A DNA stretch of 64,000 nt from CAZIGM01 sp964538675. Its GTDB lineage: Bacteria > Bacillota > Bacilli > Tepidibacillales > Tepidibacillaceae. Below, in pieces: positions 57,362 through 64,000 of this stretch. Location: contig CAZIGM010000001.1 in assembly GCA_964538675.1 (NCBI GenBank), positions 28,904 to 92,903 of the forward strand, in the 5' to 3' direction. A model generated the notes under the pieces. It ran no database searches, had not been told where the DNA came from, and saw nothing but the letters and a program-made list of their open reading frames with translations. The position numbers were made by a program, and so were the translations under genes. Each line of letters starts with the position of its first letter. Position 1 is the first letter of the stretch.

Positions 57362-58042
57362 ATGTATACTTATATGTGGATATTATTGATTGCATCCTTT
57401 GGATTAATGATTTGGGCGCAATATAAAGTTAAAAGTAACTATAAAAAATGGTCAAAGGTGGCTACTTCGTCTGGTATAACAGGGGAACAAGTAGCTAGAA
57501 AATTATTAGATCTTAATGGCTTATCTGACATTAATGTTGTACCAGTGAAAGGGACTTTAAGCGACCATTACGACCCAACAAAACGTGTCGTAAGACTTTC
57601 CAATGACGTTTATTATGGTAATTCTATTTCATCAGTTTCTATTGCTTCCCATGAAGTAGGGCATGCGATTCAACATAAAGAGGAATATAGTATGCTCGTC
57701 TTAAGACATAAGATGGCTCCTGCTCTCAAATTCACTTCTGGTCTTGCACCTATATTAATTATTGGTGGCTTCTTATTTGAAGCATTAAATCTAATTGGAT
57801 TAGGAATTGTATTTTTTGCTACTGTTGTAGTTTTTCAATTAGTCACTTTGCCTGTTGAATTCAATGCTTCTAATCGTGCAAAGGATTTAATAGTTGCTGA
57901 AGGGTTTATCCGTTCAAATGAAGAACGAGGAGTACAGCAAGTATTAAATGCAGCTGCACTAACATATGTTGCTTCAACCTTATACGCTATATTAGAACTA
58001 ACAAGATATATTATGATTTTTGCTGGCATGAGAGATGATTAG
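57362..58042 (+). CDS. yugP: YugP-like zinc metallopeptidase
   Basis: A 226-residue integral membrane protein with the zinc motif SHEVGHAIQH (HEXGH) and the downstream EFNASNRAKD glutamate helix typical of DUF/peptidase M-like neutral zinc metallopeptidase family 2. Three or four membrane helices. Substrate unknown. ATGGAGG ribosome site. Confidence 0.85.
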   Translation: MYTYMWILLIASFGLMIWAQYKVKSNYKKWSKVATSSGITGEQVARKLLDLNGLSDINVVPVKGTLSDHYDPTKRVVRLSNDVYYGNSISSVSIASHEVGHAIQHKEEYSMLVLRHKMAPALKFTSGLAPILIIGGFLFEALNLIGLGIVFFATVVVFQLVTLPVEFNASNRAKDLIVAEGFIRSNEERGVQQVLNAAALTYVASTLYAILELTRYIMIFAGMRDD

Positions 58043-58063
58043 AAATTTATTTTAAGGAAGCTT

Positions 58064-58092
58064 AAGAGTGTTGACACAATCAACACTCTTTC
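58064..58092 (+). terminator. Terminator of yugP
   Basis: Stem AGAGTGTTGA / TCAACACTCT with a 5-nt loop, followed by TTCT. A second hairpin (ACTGAAGAAAA / TTTTTCTTCAGT, 58095-58133) followed by TTTTT backs it up and overlaps the end of the convergent radical SAM gene. Confidence 0.8.
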
Positions 58093-58128
58093 TGACTGAA
58101 GAAAATGTTTGCGTTAAAAACTTTTTCT

Positions 58129-59094
58129 TCAGTTTTTTATTTTCTTGACTTGATAAAATTTACCTTGCCATGAATCCCTATCTTTTAACTCCTTATCAAT
58201 AGCATTTAAGACTTCCCATTTTTTTAATGTCCATAAAGGCTCTATTAATAATTCAGGGGGTCCGTCTCCGGTTAGACGGTGTATTACCATTTCCTTTGGC
58301 AGGATTTCTAATATATCTACAATTAATTCAACATATTCTTGTTTATTCATGAATTTTAATTGCCCTTTTTCATAAAGTTTCATCATTGGTGTATCTCTTA
58401 GTAAATGAAGCATATGTATTTTTATCCCTTGAATAGGCAAATTTGAAACCATTCTTGCAGTTTCCATCATATCTTCTTTACTTTCACTAGGTAGATTGAT
58501 AATAATATGCACTACCACATTGATATTTCTCTTCCTTAAATTATTAACGCCCTCTAAAAATGTTTGATAGTCATGTCCCCTATTTATTGTTTTTTGTGTT
58601 TTCTCATGTACTGTTTGAAGCCCCAACTCAACCCAAAGCATTGTATCTTTATTAACTTCTTCTAAAACACCTAGTATATCTTCTGATAAACAATCTGGTC
58701 GCGTTGCGATTGATATCCCAACAACACCTTCTTCGTTCATAATAGTTGTATACATTTCTTTTAGTTCGTTAGCAGGTGCATAAGTACTTGTGAATGCTTG
58801 AAAATAACCTATATATTTAGCTTTCTGCCACTTTTTATGCATTTTATCACGAGTTTCTCTAAATTGTTGCTTTAAATGTTTACTTCTCTCTCCAGCAAAA
58901 TCCCCAGACCCTCTTGAACTGCAATATATGCAACCTCCATATGAAATTGTACCATCTCTATTTGGACAGGTAAATCCTCCATCCAAAGCAACTTTAAAAA
59001 TTTTATCGTTAAATATTCTTCTATAGTAATAGTTTAATGTGTAATAACGTTTGCTGCCCCAAAAGCTTATTTTATCTTCTTCAAGATTATTCAT
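58129..59094 (-). CDS. TIGR01212 family radical SAM protein (YtqA/YhcC-like)
   Basis: 321 residues; cluster motif CPNRDGTISYGGCIYCSSRG carries the cysteines that bind the [4Fe-4S] cluster, followed by a radical SAM barrel and the C-terminal HRLTGDGPPELLIEP signature. Family role is unproven, probably tRNA or rRNA related. I chose ATG 59094; the GTG four codons upstream overlaps the GGAAGGG site. Confidence 0.88.
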   Translation of the reverse strand: MNNLEEDKISFWGSKRYYTLNYYYRRIFNDKIFKVALDGGFTCPNRDGTISYGGCIYCSSRGSGDFAGERSKHLKQQFRETRDKMHKKWQKAKYIGYFQAFTSTYAPANELKEMYTTIMNEEGVVGISIATRPDCLSEDILGVLEEVNKDTMLWVELGLQTVHEKTQKTINRGHDYQTFLEGVNNLRKRNINVVVHIIINLPSESKEDMMETARMVSNLPIQGIKIHMLHLLRDTPMMKLYEKGQLKFMNKQEYVELIVDILEILPKEMVIHRLTGDGPPELLIEPLWTLKKWEVLNAIDKELKDRDSWQGKFYQVKKIKN

Positions 59095-59170
59095 GTTGAA
59101 GAACACCCTTCCAGATTTTTCTAATATAATAATATATTTATTTTACCACAAAAATTTTTAAAATAAAAAG

Positions 59171-59194
59171 TCCCCTCTATTTATATAGAAGGGA
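59171..59194 (-). terminator. Possible minus-strand terminator upstream of the radical SAM gene
   Basis: Hairpin TCCC-TCTAT / ATAGA-GGGA followed on the minus strand by CTTTTTATTTT. No gene is annotated upstream on this strand, so it would end either a leader or an unannotated small transcript. The 59107-59587 gap otherwise holds repeat copy E and AT-rich DNA without a supported ORF. Confidence 0.35.
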
Positions 59195-59490
59195 TTAAGG
59201 GGAAGGGCATATATTTGAATAACTAACATATTAATGTTAGCCACAATATCACTAAAATATGTAATGTAAATTAATATTATATTTAACGATAATTGAAATA
59301 TATATTTGATGGGAATGATAAGCAACACATTTCACAGAATTTCCTTCATTTATTCATTTTTTTGACATATTTTAAAAATTTTAATCCATATATTTTCGAC
59401 TATATACCTTTTAGTATTTTAGTGTGGACTTGTACACTTGAATAGCTTCAAAGTATGCTTCATTGTTTGCATAGCATAACTTGTACCCTT

Positions 59491-59549
59491 TGATTACTAG
59501 AATTATGGTGGAGGTAAATCTCCATCTGAATAAAATTTGACTTTATTTG
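59491..59549 (-). repeat. Three-hairpin dispersed repeat, copy E (degenerate, reversed)
   Basis: On the minus strand, AATAAAGTCAAATTTTATTCAGATGGAG followed by ACCTCCACCATAATTCTAGT matches copies A, B and D through hairpins one and two with scattered changes; the third hairpin is missing. It lies directly upstream of the sspH ribosome site. Confidence 0.65.
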
Positions 59550-62500
59550 AAAGGATAGATAATAAAAAGAAATAAGGAGGAATAAAGTTGGATTTTCATC
59601 GTGCTGAGGAAATTATTAATTCGGGAAAAACTATTGACGTATTTTATAATAATAAATCAATCTGGATTGATAACTTGAATCTTAATAACAAAACCGCAGA
59701 AATAACTATTCTAGGTGGGCAAGAACATATTGAGGTCCCTATAGTAAATTTAGAAGAAGGTAGGAGGTAAATCTCCTACCTTTTTATTTTTAAAAAATCC
59801 TCTAAAATAAATCACCAATTTCCTTTTATTAAATATATTGTTATAGAGGCCTATATTTGCGAGGTGAATAAATGGCTATTATAAAAACAAATTCAGAAGA
59901 TGTAAAGTTATTGGCCAGACTAATGAGGGCAGAAGCTGAAGGTGAAGGTAAATTAGGTATGTTGATGGTAGGAAATACAGGAATTAATCGTATTGTTGCT
60001 AATTGTTTAGATTTTAACGGAATTCGAAGTATCTCTGATATGGTATACCAATCACCAGGTGGTTTTGAAGCTACACAGAAACCATATTTCTATCAAAGAG
60101 CAAGAGAAAGTGAAATTCGTTTAGCAAATCAGGTTATTAAGGGCTGGAAGTACCATCCTGCTAGTTATTCATTATGGTTCTTTAAACCTGCAGGAGGTTG
60201 CCCTGCTACTTGGTATAACCAACCTAATACGGGTCGTTATAAATCACATTGTTTCTATCGACCATATTATGAAACCTGTCAAAGAATTTATTATTAAAAG
60301 GAGTGATTAAAATTGAATCAAAAATATTCTTGTCAACAGGATTATTTCATGTATTACAATCCAACCTATCCACAATACGAGATGCAATGGCAACCTTATC
60401 AACCTCAACAAACTATCCCAATTCCTCAAGAAGTAGATAGAGGTATTGATGTCCCTGGATTATTACCTACAGAGCAATCTTATATAGAAAATATACTGCG
60501 ACTCAATCTAGGAAAAACAGGTACATTTTATATGACCTATGAAGGCAATAAGGAATGGAATGCAAAAATATTTACTGGAAAAATTGAAGCTTCTGGTAGA
60601 GATCACATTATTATAAGTGATACAAAAACTGGCGAAAGAGTTCTTTTATTAATGATTAATCTAGATTATGTTACTTTCGACGAAGAACTTGATTATATAC
60701 CCCTAGAAAGAAAATAGAAACAACAAAACTTCCATTATATATAATGGAAGTTTTGTTGTTTCTATTTATTTTGTTCTGCGGATTCAACTTCAATCCTGCT
60801 AATCTTGTTGTTTTTATCTAAGAAAACAACTTTAGGAATATGATTACTAGCTTCTTTATCATCCATTAAGCCATATGCAATAATTATTATAACATCTCCA
60901 GCTTGAGCATGCCTTGCAGCTGCCCCATTAACACAAATAACACCACTATTTTTTTCTCCTTCAATAACATATGTCTCTAATCTTGCACCATTATTATTAT
61001 TGACGATTTGAACTTTTTGATGAGCAATTATTCCTGATGCTTTCATCAATTTCGAATCAATCGTAATACTCCCCACATAATTTAGATTTGCCTCTGTTAT
61101 TGTAGCCCTATGAATTTTCCCAAGCATCATTTCTAAGAACACCTTAATCATCCCCTTACAACTATATTATCGATTAATCTTGTTTCTCTAAAATTAACTG
61201 CTAATGCTATTAAAACATCGCCTTTTATTACATCTATGCTTTCTAAAGTATCTTCATCTATTATCTCTACATATTCAATACTAGCTAATTTCTTCTTTGA
61301 AATTGTATTGTAAATTAGTTCTTTAATCAGTTCAGATTTTTTTTCGCCACTTTCTATTTTCTCTTTTGCTTTCATTAAGGCTTGAAAAAGAACCGATGCT
61401 TCTTTCCTTTCCTCCTCATCCAAATATACATTTCTTGAGCTTAAAGCCAGCCCATCCTTTTCTCTAATTATTGGACATATTATAATTTCCACATCAAAAT
61501 TTAAATCTTTAACCATTTTTTTTACAACTGTGCATTGTTGGGCATCTTTTTGTCCGAAGTATACTCGATTAGGTGTAATAATATTTAATAATTTTGCAAC
61601 TATTGTTGTAACGCCTTTAAAATGTACCGGTCTAGAGGCTCCGCACAACGAATTCGTTATTCCTTCAACTTCAACATATGTGTTGTGTTTTTCCGGATAC
61701 ATCTCCTTAATCTCCGGAATAAAGATAACATCAGCGCCAGCTTCTTTTAATATTTTTAAATCCCTATCTAAATCTCTAGGATACGTATCGTAATCCTCGT
61801 TAGGACCAAATTGGGTTGGATTTACAAATATACTTACTACCACGATACTATTTTCTTTTACAGCTTTATCTATTAAAGATATATGACCATCATGTAAGTA
61901 GCCCATAGTTGGAACAAATCCAATAGTTTTTTTTTCCTGTATTCTTTCTCTTAAATAAACTCTTAAATCATCTATTTTATAAAATAGTTTCATCTTTATC
62001 ACCTAGTAAATTATTATATATATTTTCATCTACATGTACAGTATGTTCTTCTCTAGGAAATATCCCACTACGTACATCTTGTAAATATTTTGCAAAGGAT
62101 TCTTTCATAACTGAAGTTAAATCATTATATTTTTTTACAAATTTAGGTGTTTTTCCTTGATATAATCCTAACATATCGTATGAAACCAATATTTGACCAT
62201 CACATTCATTCCCTGCCCCAATACCAATAGTAGGAATCTTAAGCTTTTTAGAAATAATTTTTGCTAATTCCACCGGAATACATTCTAATACAATTGAAAA
62301 TACTCCAGCCTCCTCTAAAGCTATTGCATCAGATATAAGTTTCTTAGCTTGGTCTTCTGTTTTCCCTTGAGTAAAATAACCCCCCATTTTAAGAACAGAT
62401 TGAGGAGTCAATCCTAAATGTCCCATAACTGGTATTCCAGCATTAATTATTGCCTTAATATCAGCAACAATTTCTTGACCTCCTTCGACCTTAATTGCCT

Positions 62501-64000
62501 GTGCATTTCCTTCTTGTATTAATCTACCAGCATTATATACACTCTTAATTTGCCCCATATGATAAGAAAGAAATGGCATATCTGCTACAACTAATGCCCT
62601 ACTTACACCCCTGCTCACTGCTTTACAATGATGTACCATATCGTCCATCGTAACTTGTGTAGTATTATCATAGCCAAGAACAACAGTTCCAAGAGAGTCC
62701 CCAACTAAGATGCTTTCTATACCACTCTCATCAATAAGTTTTGCCATTGCATAGTCATAGGCAGTTAACATAGAAATTTTTTGTTTGTTCTTTTTCATTT
62801 TCTGAAATGTAAGTGTAGTTATTTTTTCATTCATTATCCTTCATTACCTCCATTAAGCTTATAGCTGTATCTTGATTAATTCTATTTGATTTCCTTGTTA
62901 AATCTATAGTATGTTCCCCCAACACTTTATATAATTTAAGCCATTCATTGTTATTATTATTCAGATTTTCAATATGTTTAGTAACTGTGCCAATATCCCC
63001 TCTAGAAATTGGTCCGGTTAGTGCTTCTTCAGTATTTGATTGAAATATATTGTTCAACGTTTTAAAAACTAATGGTTTTGCTAATTGAATAGCTTCTTGC
63101 TTTGAAAAACCTGCTTGAGCAAGCATATCTAATCCTACATCAATCAATGTGACTAAATAATTAGACAGTACTGAGCAAGCAGTATGATATAACACTTTAT
63201 TCTCTGCTGATATCACAATAAGTTGATTACCAAGTTTTTCAATAGACTCTTTAATTTCCTCAAACCTATCTCCGTAACCTTCAATAGTAAAAAAAGCATT
63301 TTTTAATTCTTCAACTGAATTAGTTGAATCTTTAAAAGATAGTAATGGGTGTAAAGATAAAATTGTAACATTTTTATCCTTTAATGGAGTTAATATACTA
63401 GAACTATGCACTCCACTCATATGAAATACAACTTTATTATTTAGTAATTCCCCATGTTTATTTAAGTCTTTAACTATATTAATAATAACATCATCCGAAG
63501 TAGTTATTGCAACCAAGTCAACGTCTTTCACTAAATCATATATATTTGTATAGGCTTTGCTGTTAGTAATAAATGCTGCTTTATTTGAAGAAGATAAACT
63601 TTTACTGTAGTAGCCAACTACATCAACTTTATTACTCATTAGATAAATTCCAAATGACGTCCCTACCTTACCTGCACCTATAAAGCCAATTTTCATCTAT
63701 ATTCCTCCGCATTATCTTCAACAAATTATTTGAAATAAAAAACACCCACACGACATAAGTCAAGAAGGTGTCCAAAATCATTCTAACATTCTTGATTCTG
63801 TCTCTGTCCATAAGGCTCAAAGCAGAAAATATTTTTTAATAATAAATCAATTAAGTATGGTTCACTTAGATACCATCTTACCTACAGACTACCATGTTTA
63901 ACAAATAATTTCAATATAAAGCCGAACTTTATTCAGATGGTGTTTTAACTATATCTGAATTCTAGTGAGACTTATCCTTTATTCAATCTTTCTTAAATGA

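Overview
This window comes from an AT-rich (roughly one-third GC by eye), endospore-forming member of the Bacillota. Gene order follows the Bacillus subtilis ywm-atp-upp-ywl-prfA-rho-spo0F-pyrG-rpoE and speB-speE-pbpG neighbourhoods closely, so a Bacilli-type genome (or a near relative) is likely; species cannot be called. Sporulation and spore genes are prominent (spoIIR, spo0F, an sspH-type SASP, cwlJ, gerQ, a YhcN/YlaJ lipoprotein, a pbpG-like PBP). A run of 100 Ns shows that this is a draft scaffold. There are no rRNA or tRNA genes, no CRISPR array and no intact transposase gene.

Layout, left to right. 1-11.4 kb: murA and ywmB, then two very large S-layer-anchored secreted proteases (papain type and subtilisin type) on either side of a small ywzB-like membrane gene, and a C-terminal processing protease; the proteases interrupt an otherwise conserved cluster. 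11.8-21.5 kb: an 11-subunit complex I operon (nuoABCDHIJKLMN) without the NADH-input module NuoEFG. 21.8-29.1 kb: the F1Fo-ATP synthase operon (atpZ-I-B-E-F-H-A-G-D-C), with a promoter that contains a cre-like site. 29.1-36.8 kb: wecB, upp, glyA, ywlG, rpiB, a YwlE-like arginine phosphatase with a long helical insertion, a ZIP metal transporter, mntP and ywlC (Sua5). 37-43 kb: spoIIR, prmC, prfA, a spore lipoprotein, tdk, rpmE and rho. 43-50.5 kb: glpX, a second murA, fsa, fba, spo0F, pyrG, rpoE and a LapA-domain protein. 50.6-57.2 kb: XapX and DUF1934 proteins, speB and speE, a divergent bifunctional PBP, and a ClC chloride channel. 57.3-64 kb: yugP, a TIGR01212 radical SAM protein, sspH, cwlJ-gerQ, and a pantothenate operon (candidate ketopantoate reductase, panB, panC, panD).

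Functional logic: complex I and ATP synthase form a contiguous energy-conversion block. The ywl/prfA/rho block combines translation, nucleotide salvage and early sporulation control. The right end combines polyamine, spore-germination and coenzyme A precursor genes.

The most interesting non-coding signals are: a pyrG leader with a GGGC transcription start and a C-rich attenuator; a leader upstream of the pan operon with two hairpins carrying bulged adenosines followed by a terminator (pan-motif-like); DnaA boxes upstream of ywlC; textbook sigma-H and sigma-F promoters for spo0F and spoIIR; a five-copy family of three-hairpin repeats; and a MITE family whose insertions lie at duplicated terminator hairpins.
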